Assembly (NCBI GenBank): GCA_040255465.1
Contig: JBDZVA010000002.1
Span: forward strand, 496,001-560,000
Length of the DNA: 64,000 nucleotides
Source: UBA5793 sp040255465
GTDB lineage: Bacteria; Planctomycetota; Phycisphaerae; Phycisphaerales; UBA5793
Direction: 5' to 3'
Below the pieces are notes generated by a model. The model searched no databases and was not told where the DNA came from. It saw only the letters and a list, made by a program, of their open reading frames with translations. Made by a program: the position numbers and the translations under genes. Positions 16,934 through 25,233 of this stretch are shown piece by piece (the first letter of the stretch is position 1; the number at the start of each line of letters is the position of its first letter).

Positions 16934-19099
16934 GTGTTCTACACGTCACTGCGCCGACTGTGCCTGCTCGGCCTCATCGTCTGCTGTCTCGGCCTCGTCA
17001 CCAACGTGGTCGCGCAGCCCACCGGACAGGAAACCAAGTCCAAAGAAGCAGAACTGCTCGAGGACTTTGTTCACTACGTTCTCGTCGCCAGACCCGAACT
17101 CGCCCATAGCGCTGCTCAGGCGCTCGTCGAATCGAGCATCAGCGATGCGGATCTGTACATGCTCGTTGACGACATGGGAATCGGAAAGCGCATTGATGAC
17201 GCGCTCGTCCGGGCCGCCCGCATCGCGGAACTCGAAGAGATCGCCGGAATGCTGCAGAGTCGTTTGAACAAGGGCCGCATTGATATGGCCCGCGATCCTG
17301 AAGAGATTGCTCGCCATATCCAGAATCTGGTTGGCACGCCGCGCGGCCGCTTGATGGCGGAAACCGCTCTCAAGTCCGCAGGCGAGTACGCTGTCCCGCA
17401 ACTGCTCGATGTGCTCACCGGCACGAACTCGGCGGAACTCAAGGCCCGCTGCACCCAGGTGCTGCTCAACATCGGTCGTCAGGCCGTCACGCCGCTGACC
17501 GTCGCGCTGCCTCACCTTGATCCGGTGAGCCAGGAGCGCATCTGCGACATTCTCGGCCAGATCAACTACTTCCATGCGGTGCCCTCGCTTCGCACATTGA
17601 TGGAAGACAGCAGGACGACCCCCGCCGTGCGGACCGCCGCGCGAGCCGCCGCCGATCGCCTCGGTGCGGTGATTGATGCCGAACCTGTACAGATGTGGGT
17701 TTCCCTGGCGGAACTGTATTGGGGCGAGTCCGAGAGTCTCATCGCCTGGCCGTCCGAAGCGACCAACAACATCTGGTACTACAAGAATGGCACAGGTCTC
17801 TACGCCGTTCCGGTGCCGACGCAGATCTTCTCTGAAGTCATGGCGATGCAATGTTCGGAGCAGGCCCTGAAGCAGTCGGCGAATTCGCTTGACGCCCTGA
17901 GCATGTGGATCGCCGCGAACTTCCGTCGCAGTGATGAACTCGGCGATGGTGTCGACCCGACCTACGGACCAAACCGTCGACCGCCGCTTTATTACGCAGT
18001 CGCGTCCGGCCCCGCCTCCGCGCAGGTGGTCCTCGAGCGGGCCAATCGTGATCTCAACGCCCGTCTGGCCCGTCACGCGATCGAGGCGTTGAGCGGCACG
18101 GCGGGCGGCTCGAGCTTGTGGCTCGGCAACAACCGTCCTTCTCCGCTCATTGAGTCGCTCGAATTCCCCGAACGCCGCGTCCAGTACGATGCCGCGCTCG
18201 CTCTGGGCCGGGCGCTTCCCATGGAGACCTTCGACGGCGCCGATCGCGTGGTGCCGATTCTGGCTGGCGCGATTCGAACGCGCGACGAGCGCTTTGCCGC
18301 CGTCATCGCCGAGAATCAGGAAGACCAGCGCAGCCTCGCGTCCAACCTTCGTGATATGGGATTCACCGTCTTGCCGCCCCGCTCGACCTTCGCGGGCATG
18401 CAGGCTGATCTCGCCGCAGCGCCGGCCGTCGATCTCTTCGTGCTGATGATTTCGCCGGACCGTCTGCTCGACACCATCGCGTCGATCCAGGCCGATGAGC
18501 GCATCTCGGCGTCGCCGGTGGCGGCGCTCGTCGCCTCGCAGGATGTTCCCAAGGTTCGGAACCAGTTCGATAGCAATCGCCGAGTGGCGGTCATTCGCCT
18601 CGGTTTGCAGCAGGCGCAGATGGATGCAGCCCTGCAAGCGCTGATTGGCCGCACGACAGGTGAACTCATCACCAAGCAGGAAGCGGATGCGTATGCCGAT
18701 GAGTCGCTGCACGTCCTTCGCGACATTGCGGTGCGGAACAGCGCGGCCTACGACATCAAGCGAGCGGAGACGGCGCTGGTGGAGGCCCTCTCGACGTATT
18801 CCGGGGAACTTCGACTGACCGCCGCCCAGACCCTGGCGTGGGTCAACGGTTCTCGGGCTCAGTCGGCTCTGCTGACTGCATCGCTCGGGGAAACCGACGA
18901 AGCGGTCCAGATCGCCATGCTCGACTATGTCGCGCAATCCGCCCGGCGGTATGGGTCGTACGCCAGTGAGGCGCAGATCCGATCGCTTGTCAATCTCGTC
19001 AAGACCGCCCGAGGTCCGGTAGCCACCGCGGCTGCGCAGGCCCACGGCGCGCTCAATCTGCCGGCTTCCAATATGGTCCCGCTGATCATCTCCAACTGA
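16934..19099 (+). CDS. Exported HEAT-repeat protein with a degenerate receiver-like segment
   Basis: I choose the GTG at 16934 because GGAGG lies 6 bases upstream and it gives a clean signal peptide (SLRRLCLLGLIVCCLGLVTNVVAQ); the longer frame would begin inside a promoter. The 721-residue protein is mostly helical, with repeats such as AETALKSAGEYAVPQLLDVL and TQVLLNIGRQAVTPLTVAL that fit HEAT repeats. Near residues 452-570 a stretch beginning RFAAVIAENQEDQRSLASNLRDMGFTV and continuing DLFVLMISPD looks like a response-regulator receiver fold without the phospho-accepting aspartate. It is followed by a strong terminator-like hairpin, so it is probably transcribed apart from the secretion locus. 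Confidence 0.85.
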   Translation: MFYTSLRRLCLLGLIVCCLGLVTNVVAQPTGQETKSKEAELLEDFVHYVLVARPELAHSAAQALVESSISDADLYMLVDDMGIGKRIDDALVRAARIAELEEIAGMLQSRLNKGRIDMARDPEEIARHIQNLVGTPRGRLMAETALKSAGEYAVPQLLDVLTGTNSAELKARCTQVLLNIGRQAVTPLTVALPHLDPVSQERICDILGQINYFHAVPSLRTLMEDSRTTPAVRTAARAAADRLGAVIDAEPVQMWVSLAELYWGESESLIAWPSEATNNIWYYKNGTGLYAVPVPTQIFSEVMAMQCSEQALKQSANSLDALSMWIAANFRRSDELGDGVDPTYGPNRRPPLYYAVASGPASAQVVLERANRDLNARLARHAIEALSGTAGGSSLWLGNNRPSPLIESLEFPERRVQYDAALALGRALPMETFDGADRVVPILAGAIRTRDERFAAVIAENQEDQRSLASNLRDMGFTVLPPRSTFAGMQADLAAAPAVDLFVLMISPDRLLDTIASIQADERISASPVAALVASQDVPKVRNQFDSNRRVAVIRLGLQQAQMDAALQALIGRTTGELITKQEADAYADESLHVLRDIAVRNSAAYDIKRAETALVEALSTYSGELRLTAAQTLAWVNGSRAQSALLTASLGETDEAVQIAMLDYVAQSARRYGSYASEAQIRSLVNLVKTARGPVATAAAQAHGALNLPASNMVPLIISN

Positions 19100-19138
19100 A
19101 TCGTCGGCTCGGACCGGTAACTGAGAATTGAACCCTTG

Positions 19139-19166
19139 AGCACGCAGGCCGCATGGCCTGCGTGCT
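19139..19166 (+). terminator. Terminator hairpin after the HEAT-repeat gene
   Basis: A perfect 12-base-pair stem (AGCACGCAGGCC / GGCCTGCGTGCT) with a GCAT loop, followed by TTTCAT. It lies 40 bases after the stop. The short T-run makes full intrinsic termination uncertain. Confidence 0.7.
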
Positions 19167-19537
19167 TTCATATGGCCTGTTCCGGGTGAGCGGTGACGTC
19201 TCAATACACGTCTATGCGCACAGACGACAGAGTTCACCCCGGCTTGACGTCCAGCTCTGCAGTTGGTTTGCCGCCCGACCGATTGAAAACGATGATGTAT
19301 CTCATGTCCACACTCCATTCGTGCGTGAGGGGTACTCGCTCGCCTGGTATCGCGAGTGAGAATCCGTTGAGCGGCTCCGGCGCACGGTGTCTTGGTGGGG
19401 AAGACACCGGCTCCGGACCTTGCCTTGTCGGGCGTCATGTGACTCCCGGGGCAGTTTCTTCATCTGTGTCCCGCGGCGTCGGTCCGTCAAGGCGGTTCAC
19501 ACGAGCAGGTTCGGACCTTTTTGTGAAGGAGTCATCG
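19167..19537 (+). other. Leader region of the secretion/pilus locus
   Basis: About 370 bases with no supportable gene. It should contain the promoter of the first pseudopilin, but no clear -35/-10 or sigma-54 pair stands out. A hairpin with 8-base arms (GGTGTCTT / AAGACACC) lies at 19386-19408. A strong ribosome site GAAGGAG (19525-19531) closes the region. Confidence 0.5.
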
Positions 19538-19987
19538 ATGATTAAGGTGAGAAGTCGAACGAAGGGCTTTACGCTGGTTGAAATTCTGATCGTGGTCGTG
19601 ATTCTCGGCATCCTCGCCGCGATCGTGATCCCGCAGTTTACCAATGCCAGCCAGGAAGCGTCTGCATCTTCGCTCTCGAGTCAGTTGCAGACGGTTCGCA
19701 GCCAGATCGAGCTGATGCGCGTCAAGCACAACGGGTTCATGCCGGACTTCTCGGCTGAACAGTGGGTGCCCCTGACCGATCCCTCGACCTACAACGGCGC
19801 GTGGACCGAGGGCGCTTACCTCCAGTCCGATCCCATCAATCCGTTCACGGGCAATTCGCTCATCGTTGCCGGCAGCGATCCGCTGACGGAAGGTGATCCC
19901 GCGACGGATGGCTGGCTGTGGGATGACGCCAACGGCCGTATCTACGCCGTCGGCTTCGACGAGATCAACAAGCTCTACAACCGATAA
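19538..19987 (+). CDS. gspG: GspG-type major pseudopilin, first copy
   Basis: A 149-residue pseudopilin with the processing site KG|FTLVEILIVVVILGILAAIVIPQFTNA at about residues 9-36, the hallmark of type II secretion major pseudopilins. The globular part ends with WLWDDANGRIYAVGFDEINKLYN. The ATG at 19538 follows GAAGGAG by six bases; the frame extends upstream but has no signal. Two similar genes follow in tandem. It would be processed by prepilin peptidase, whose gene is not in the window, and assembled into a periplasmic pseudopilus. Confidence 0.93.
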   Translation: MIKVRSRTKGFTLVEILIVVVILGILAAIVIPQFTNASQEASASSLSSQLQTVRSQIELMRVKHNGFMPDFSAEQWVPLTDPSTYNGAWTEGAYLQSDPINPFTGNSLIVAGSDPLTEGDPATDGWLWDDANGRIYAVGFDEINKLYNR

Positions 19988-20096
19988 TGTTGTCTGAGCA
20001 GATCCATTCAGAGGCGGCAGCGGAAACGCTGTCGCCTCTCTTTTGTTCGAGTGGTGGATTCGTCACGGAACACCGCGTGACGTGGAGCCCAACGCC

Positions 20097-20525
20097 ATGT
20101 GCATGAGTCATCGACCAACCTCTCGGGCCTTCACCCTCATTGAGATTCTCGTCGTTGTGGTGATTCTGGGGATCCTGGCGGCCGTCGTCATTCCGCAGTT
20201 CACCAACGCCAGAGTGGAAGCATCGACCTCAACTGTCAAAAGCCAATTGCAGACAGTGCGTGGCCAAATCGAGGTCTACAAGGCCCGTCACAGCGCGTTG
20301 CCGCCCTTTGGGACCACTGGGACCGCCGCCGATTGGGATCCGCTTGTGAACCCGCCCGATGAAGTCATCTATCTGCAGGCCGCGCCCTATAACCCGTTCA
20401 CAGGGTCTGCAGGAATCGGCACCGTCGACTCAATTGACATCGGATGGGTGTGGGATGACGTCAATGGAGTGATGAGCGCACCGTATTTTGACGAAATCAC
20501 CAATACGTACAACCCACCGGGCTGA
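20097..20525 (+). CDS. GspG-type pseudopilin, second copy
   Basis: This 142-residue paralogue of the preceding pseudopilin has RAFTLIEILVVVVILGILAAVVIPQFTNARVEAS in place of its neighbour's FTLVEILIVV motif, and the same end (WVWDDVNGVMSAPYFDEI). The residue before Phe is Ala rather than Gly, which is tolerated in some prepilins but is unusual. The ATG at 20097 is chosen because GGAG lies nine bases upstream. The 110-base gap from the first copy suggests one transcript. Confidence 0.9.
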   Translation: MCMSHRPTSRAFTLIEILVVVVILGILAAVVIPQFTNARVEASTSTVKSQLQTVRGQIEVYKARHSALPPFGTTGTAADWDPLVNPPDEVIYLQAAPYNPFTGSAGIGTVDSIDIGWVWDDVNGVMSAPYFDEITNTYNPPG

Positions 20526-20620
20526 GTCCTGGCGGGATCGACCATCGGGCCGGAAAACCCACAAGCATCGCTCTCGACATGCTGTGGAATCCCGATGGGC
20601 GGCGTGCGATGGAGTGGCCG

Positions 20621-21169
20621 ATGCCCGGTATGCGAATCCAGACTGGTCTTGAGCATCGTCGCGATCGACGCGCGTTTACGCTCGTCGAACTGGTGATCGT
20701 CGTGCTCATCATCGCGATTCTCGCGGCCATTGTGGCGCCTCGATTCTCCGGTGCTTCGGATCTCGCAGGAAGTTCGGCACTGCTCCAGGACCTGCGGTAC
20801 ATTCGCCAACAGATTCAGGTCTACCGCGCGCAGCATTTCGGCGTGTCGCCCGGCTATCCCGGCGGCGATCCGAACGCGACGCCCTCCGAAGCCGACTTTG
20901 TCGCGCAGATGACCAATCCGACTGCCTCCGACGGCTCCGTAGGAACCAGTTCGTCGCAGACGTTCCGCTTCGGACCGTACATGGCCGAGATGCCCATCAA
21001 TCCGATCAACAGCTCAAGCGCCGTCATGGTGGTGCCCAACGGCTCGCCGCTGCCGCCACCGCCCACGGGTCCGTCGGTGTATGGTTGGCTCTACAAGCCG
21101 GAGACACTCGAATTCAGGCCATACGTTGCCGGTCAGGATGAGAATGGTCGTGCGTTCTTCGACTATTGA
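20621..21169 (+). CDS. GspG-like pseudopilin, third copy
   Basis: A 182-residue pilin-like protein with RAFTLVELVIVVLIIAILAAIVAPRFSGA near residues 17-45. It keeps the GspG-like layout further on (PYMAEMPINPIN, then YGWLYKPETLEFRPYV) but has a longer globular domain with a Pro-rich loop. The start at 20621 has GGAG six bases upstream; other in-frame ATGs lie at 20609 and 20630. The next gene overlaps its end by about 30 bases. Confidence 0.87.
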   Translation: MPGMRIQTGLEHRRDRRAFTLVELVIVVLIIAILAAIVAPRFSGASDLAGSSALLQDLRYIRQQIQVYRAQHFGVSPGYPGGDPNATPSEADFVAQMTNPTASDGSVGTSSSQTFRFGPYMAEMPINPINSSSAVMVVPNGSPLPPPPTGPSVYGWLYKPETLEFRPYVAGQDENGRAFFDY

Positions 21170-21827
21170 GTCCTCGCCTGCTCGGCTCAACTCCAGACGA
21201 GCCATCGCGTGGGGTGAAGCCCTCACGCTTCTCGCCCTGTCGTCGTTCATGGCGATCTCAGTGGTGGTGATCGGACCGCGGCTGCTTCGGGGCGCCTCCC
21301 TCGCTTCTTCATCGGAAACCCGACTGAGTGCCTCTCTGCTCGAGCAGGAAACGACGCTTCGCACCCTGCTGCGGAAGTCCTCGTCGATCCTCGCCATTCA
21401 TTTCACCGAGCCGCACGCCGCGCAGCTCGACACGCTCGTGCTCTGGGTGTCCGATGACCGGTACCCCGGTCGGGTCAATCTCTCCGAAGTGCTGGTCATT
21501 CGCTTCAGCCCGCTGCTGCGAAGCGTCATCGCGTACACCTGGTCGCCGGATGCGGAACTCGACTCGGAGGTGGCGGGCGCGGATCTGCGAGATCTGCATC
21601 GCCTCGAGGAACTGGCCGGAAGATCGGACGTTGTCCGCGCCGTGATCGCTCAACCGGTTCTGGCCTGCGAGGTTACCGGAATCTCAACGGCCCAACCGGT
21701 ACGTCCGGACACATCTGACGGGCCGCTCGGGTTGATGCTTACCTGGTTTGACGAATCTACCGATAGTCGCGATGTGAGCACGATTCGGACGGAACTGCAC
21801 CTGCTCGATCGGTCCAACCGGTTCTGA
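21138..21827 (+). CDS. Pilin-like membrane-anchored protein lacking the usual cleavage motif
   Basis: I do not recognise the family by sequence. About 229 residues, with one hydrophobic segment near residues 25-50 (EALTLLALSSFMAISVVVIGP) placed like a pilin N-terminal helix, preceded by Arg/Ser-rich residues. The usual G-FTLxE is missing; the nearest equivalent is WG-EALTL. The rest is an alpha/beta domain with RVNLSEVLVIRFSPLLRSVIAYTW. By position, between GspG-like genes and a GspH-like gene, it could be a divergent minor pseudopilin of the GspI/GspJ type. The start (21138 or 21144) lies inside the end of the preceding gene, suggesting coupling. Confidence 0.75.
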   Translation: MRMVVRSSTIESSPARLNSRRAIAWGEALTLLALSSFMAISVVVIGPRLLRGASLASSSETRLSASLLEQETTLRTLLRKSSSILAIHFTEPHAAQLDTLVLWVSDDRYPGRVNLSEVLVIRFSPLLRSVIAYTWSPDAELDSEVAGADLRDLHRLEELAGRSDVVRAVIAQPVLACEVTGISTAQPVRPDTSDGPLGLMLTWFDESTDSRDVSTIRTELHLLDRSNRF

Positions 21828-21880
21828 ACGGCGCCTCGAGGTCGGTTTCCCGTCCGCTTTCAATCCACAGGAGGGGCGTC

Positions 21881-22165
21881 ATGCGCCGAGCCAAGTATCT
21901 CAATGCTGTTCTAACCGTTAACGCGGCTGCTCTGTGTCTGTTGGTCGCCATGTTTGCGCTGGATCGAGGCACGCTGGCTCGCCCCGCGATGGCGAGCGAA
22001 CAGCAGTTCGGCATCCCGGATGCCGCAAGTCAGCGGCTTGAGATGATCCGCGAGTTGCGCCGAATCTCGGCGAGCATGGAAACTCTGCGCAAGGACCTCG
22101 AGCAGCGCGAGTTCAACGTCAAGGTGACGTCGATGCCGCCGGTGCGCGTTGAGAACGAGAAGTAG
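21881..22165 (+). CDS. Small exported protein in the secretion locus
   Basis: A 94-residue protein with an N-terminal hydrophobic segment (about 7-27, AVLTVNAAALCLLVAMFAL), possibly a signal peptide cut after AMA or an uncleaved anchor. A charged helix with heptad-like spacing follows (RLEMIRELRRISASMETLRKDLEQ), likely a coiled coil. The ribosome site AGGAGG lies seven to eight bases before the ATG. No family recognised; the position suggests an accessory part of the secretion or pilus machine. Confidence 0.75.
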   Translation: MRRAKYLNAVLTVNAAALCLLVAMFALDRGTLARPAMASEQQFGIPDAASQRLEMIRELRRISASMETLRKDLEQREFNVKVTSMPPVRVENEK

Positions 22166-22209
22166 TCCAATCGTCACGCCAGGGTGTTGGAGGTACGGAG
22201 CAGTTCCAC

Positions 22210-22764
22210 ATGGTCTCCTTTGCGATCAATCAGCGGTGCAGCCGAACTCGACGGGCGTTCACGCTCATCGAGATTCTCATCGTGGTAACTCTCATGGGGA
22301 TTGCCGCAACCATGCTCATTCCCAACATGAGCCACGCGGTCAGCTTCGAAACTGAAGCAGTTGTCCGTCGAATCGTCGCGGACTTGTCATTTGCGCAATC
22401 TGACGCGATGGCGCAGCAGGCGCCGCGCCGCGTGCTGTTTGCGGACAACGGCAGCGGCTACCGCATCCTCGCCTCTCCATATGACCCCGACAATGACGTG
22501 CTCTACGACCCCATTTCAGATGGCGGATCGGATAAGTACATCGTGGATTTCGTCACGGACAGTCGCTTTCGAATGGTCTCCATCGCCGACGTGAACTTCG
22601 ATGGAGGGAATCACTTCATCACGTACGACGCGATTGGCGGCCCGATCAACGGTGAGAACACCTCAAGCATCGGCGGCTCGCTCGTCGTCAACGGCAGCGA
22701 TGGGAGTTACCGGATCAGCGTGAGCGGCTTTACGGGTCGAGTATCCGTCGAGAAGCTGGAGTAG
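22210..22764 (+). CDS. GspH/FimT-type minor pseudopilin
   Basis: The 184-residue protein has RRAFTLIEILIVVTLMGIAATMLIP near 14-38, then the GspH/FimT pattern of a helical stretch (AVVRRIVADLSFAQSDAMAQQAPRRVLF) leading into a beta-rich domain. The end SVSGFTGRVSVEKLE resembles the GRV..E ending of that family. As in the GspG copies, Ala precedes the Phe of the cleavage motif. Likely a tip or minor pseudopilin. It is followed 40 bases later by the PilM-like gene. Confidence 0.88.
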   Translation: MVSFAINQRCSRTRRAFTLIEILIVVTLMGIAATMLIPNMSHAVSFETEAVVRRIVADLSFAQSDAMAQQAPRRVLFADNGSGYRILASPYDPDNDVLYDPISDGGSDKYIVDFVTDSRFRMVSIADVNFDGGNHFITYDAIGGPINGENTSSIGGSLVVNGSDGSYRISVSGFTGRVSVEKLE

Positions 22765-22804
22765 CGGTGGGCGGCAAGTGCAAACGTGAGAAGGAGCACC
22801 TCGG

Positions 22805-23980
22805 GTGAGATGGAACATCCTGAACAAGGCGGCATTGCCCATCGGTGTGGACATCGGCCACAGCGGCGTCAAGTTGATGCAACTTGATGACGACGGAAGC
22901 GCCCTGCGCGCCTCGGCGGCGGCACGCAAATCCTTCGGCCGACCCTTGCCCGAAGAGCCCGTGCAACGCAAACTCGAAATCGAGCGAACATTGCGCGCCG
23001 CGCTCGAAATGACGCAATTCAAGGGCGACTCCTGCGTGCTCGCGCCGAGTCCTTCCGATCTGATGATCCGAGCCGTCCGCCTGCCGTCCATGACGGATGA
23101 CGAGCGGCAGAAGGCGGTTCAATGGGAGGCCTCGGAGCGCTTTGGAGTGCCGATGGACGAACTCCAGGTCGAGTGGATCCGGGCCGGCGAAGTGTCTCAG
23201 GGCCACGATACGCGCGATGAGGTGATCTTGGTCGCCGCACGCCGCTCCGTGCTGGACACCTATCTCGAAGCGGCAATCGGCGCCGGCTTGCGGCCGATGG
23301 CGGTGGATGCTTCGTTTCTTGCCTCGGCCCGCAACCTCACCCGACCGCTGCGTCGCCAGGAGGACCAGTCTGTTGTTCGAATGATTATCGACGTCGGGCT
23401 GAGTCTCACGACCGTCAGCATCACCCGCGGTCGGGAACTCGCTTTCATCAAGCCAATCGATATTGCCGGCAAGGAATTCAACAAAGCGGTCTCCGACCGA
23501 CTGAGCTTGGATGATGACGCCGCCCGGCAGTTGCGCATCGAGAGGATGTCGCAGGATGACGAGCAGGGCGGGAATGATCGCGTGAGTCGCGCTGCATTCG
23601 AGGCGATCCGTCCGCTGATGCACGAGTTGGCGCAGGAAGCCGCTCTCTGCCTGCGCTACTACAGCGTGACGTTCCGCGGGGCTCGACCGGACTTTGTGAG
23701 CATCATCGGCGGTGACGCACGTGAGCCCAAGCTCGCCGCGGTTCTCGCCGAGCACCTGAAAGTCGACGCTCGCGTCGCCAGCCCACTCGACGGCATTGAC
23801 GTTACCGCAGCCGAGATGAGGCTGGATCGGCGTCACGCGTCGCTCACCGAATGGGGGGTCGCGGCGGGATTGAGCATGCGGCCGGCATCCATGTTTCAAT
23901 CCTCGCTCGCGGGCCGAGCCCTCGCCATTGGCTCCAAGCGGAAGTCGACGGCGCCTGAACGAAAGCGAGGTGCGGCGTGA
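22805..23980 (+). CDS. pilM: PilM-like actin-fold assembly protein
   Basis: The 391-residue protein starts at a GTG with AAGGAG upstream. It has the actin-like ATPase features of PilM/GspL-N: IGVDIGHSGVKLMQL near 13-27, IIDVGLSLTTVSITRGREL near 194-212 and IIGGDAREPKL near 299-309. PilM is cytoplasmic and binds the N-terminal tail of PilN to form the inner-membrane alignment complex. The stop overlaps the pilN start (GTGA/ATGA-type spacing of 4 bases), so the pair is coupled. Confidence 0.92.
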   Translation: MRWNILNKAALPIGVDIGHSGVKLMQLDDDGSALRASAAARKSFGRPLPEEPVQRKLEIERTLRAALEMTQFKGDSCVLAPSPSDLMIRAVRLPSMTDDERQKAVQWEASERFGVPMDELQVEWIRAGEVSQGHDTRDEVILVAARRSVLDTYLEAAIGAGLRPMAVDASFLASARNLTRPLRRQEDQSVVRMIIDVGLSLTTVSITRGRELAFIKPIDIAGKEFNKAVSDRLSLDDDAARQLRIERMSQDDEQGGNDRVSRAAFEAIRPLMHELAQEAALCLRYYSVTFRGARPDFVSIIGGDAREPKLAAVLAEHLKVDARVASPLDGIDVTAAEMRLDRRHASLTEWGVAAGLSMRPASMFQSSLAGRALAIGSKRKSTAPERKRGAA

Positions 23981-24666
23981 ATCGCCAGATCAACCTCATG
24001 CCCGAATCGTATCGCGAACGGTTGGGAAACTCCCGCCTGCGTCAACAGCACACAAACTATGGGCTGATTGCAGCCGTCATCATTGGCGTCCTGGTCGTCC
24101 ACTCTCGATTCGGCGTCGGTCGCATGAACGCGCTGGCGAAGGAACTCACCGGCAAGGTCGCGGAACTCGAAGCGGTTCGGGCCGAATCGCTCGATCTCAA
24201 TCGCAAGGCCGATGTGCTTGCCAAAAACCTCGAGAGCTACTACCGCCTCGCACTGCCTATTGAAATCACGGATGTGCTGGGGCTCATCAGCCAGGAGATG
24301 CCCGAGGGACTGTACGTCACTGATTTCAACATGGGCGTGTCACAGCGCAGTGAGTCCATGTCGGCGATGGAGGAACTTCGCCAACGCGTGAATCGCTCCA
24401 AGAGCCGCAAGGTGGATGATCGCCGTCAAGTGCGCTATCTCTCGATCGATCTGACCGGCCTCGGCATGGACGGCGTCAAGGTGGCCGACTTCATCGGCCG
24501 GCTCGAGTCTCAACCGGCCTTTGGTCGCGTCCAACTCGATTTCGATCGCACCAAGAGTGTCGGCGGCTTGACGGTCCGCGAGTTTCGCGTGCGTTTCGAG
24601 ATCGATCTCGAGAATCGATTCGTGGCGGGCGCTGATCCATCGAAGGGAGAACCCAGCGATGAGTGA
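23977..24666 (+). CDS. pilN: PilN-like assembly protein
   Basis: The 229-residue protein begins MNRQINLMPESYRER, the conserved INLLP-type motif that docks on PilM. One membrane helix follows at about 28-42 (YGLIAAVIIGVLVVH), then a coiled coil and a ferredoxin-like periplasmic domain. It forms heterodimers with PilO in the inner-membrane complex. Its end overlaps the start of pilO by 8 bases. Confidence 0.9.
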   Translation: MNRQINLMPESYRERLGNSRLRQQHTNYGLIAAVIIGVLVVHSRFGVGRMNALAKELTGKVAELEAVRAESLDLNRKADVLAKNLESYYRLALPIEITDVLGLISQEMPEGLYVTDFNMGVSQRSESMSAMEELRQRVNRSKSRKVDDRRQVRYLSIDLTGLGMDGVKVADFIGRLESQPAFGRVQLDFDRTKSVGGLTVREFRVRFEIDLENRFVAGADPSKGEPSDE

Positions 24667-25219
24667 ACTCATGGGTCGGATCAAGTACAGCGCCATTCTC
24701 ATCGGAGTCAGTGGAGCGGCCTATTTCGCGCTCGTGCGACCCGCTTACCAGACGAGAGCCGCCGTCCTCGCGGACATCCAGGCGCTGAACAACAGAGTCG
24801 CGCAGGCGCAGGAAGACTTTGACGCGCGGGATCGCGCCCGCCGGCGCCTGGCGGACCTGCAGTCCCGGCTGGCGGCGGAGACGAAGCCCATTCCCGACTC
24901 GGGAGACGTTGCGGGGGTAATCAGCGGCATCTCGTCTGACATTCGTGAACTTGAGCTGAGCGGGGCCAAACTCAACCGCGGCAAGGATTCCGCTGTCGGA
25001 TCTACGGCCAGCAGTGGGTTGTTGATCGAGACCACCGGGCAATTCGATGTGATCGTGGAGCTGCTCCGCCGCATTGAGCGGCTGCCGCGGCTGGTTCGCA
25101 TCAGTTCGCTTGTCGCTCAGAATGTGAATCGCGAGACGGGTGAAGTCAAGGCGACCATCGGGCTGGACGCCTACTACCGCATTGCGGGAGAGACGGCGTC
25201 AGTGCCGACCAAGCCGTGA
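24659..25219 (+). CDS. pilO: PilO-like assembly protein
   Basis: A 186-residue bitopic protein: a single helix at about 9-26 (YSAILIGVSGAAYFALV), a long coiled coil (RAAVLADIQALNNRVAQAQEDFDARDRARRRLADLQSRLAAE, split by few breaks) and a C-terminal GQFDVIVELLRRIERLPRLVRISSL ferredoxin-like domain, as in PilO. It works with PilN and PilM between the cytoplasm and the secretin. The order pilM-N-O followed by a PilP/GspB-like protein and secretin is the normal type IV pilus order. Confidence 0.9.
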   Translation: MSELMGRIKYSAILIGVSGAAYFALVRPAYQTRAAVLADIQALNNRVAQAQEDFDARDRARRRLADLQSRLAAETKPIPDSGDVAGVISGISSDIRELELSGAKLNRGKDSAVGSTASSGLLIETTGQFDVIVELLRRIERLPRLVRISSLVAQNVNRETGEVKATIGLDAYYRIAGETASVPTKP

Positions 25220-25233
25220 GGAGGAGGCCGAGA

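Noticed and set aside
16946..19438. 830-codon open frame opposite the HEAT-repeat gene
   Set aside because: Arg-rich, repetitive composition without motif or signal; the plus-strand protein has a promoter, ribosome site, signal peptide and repeats.
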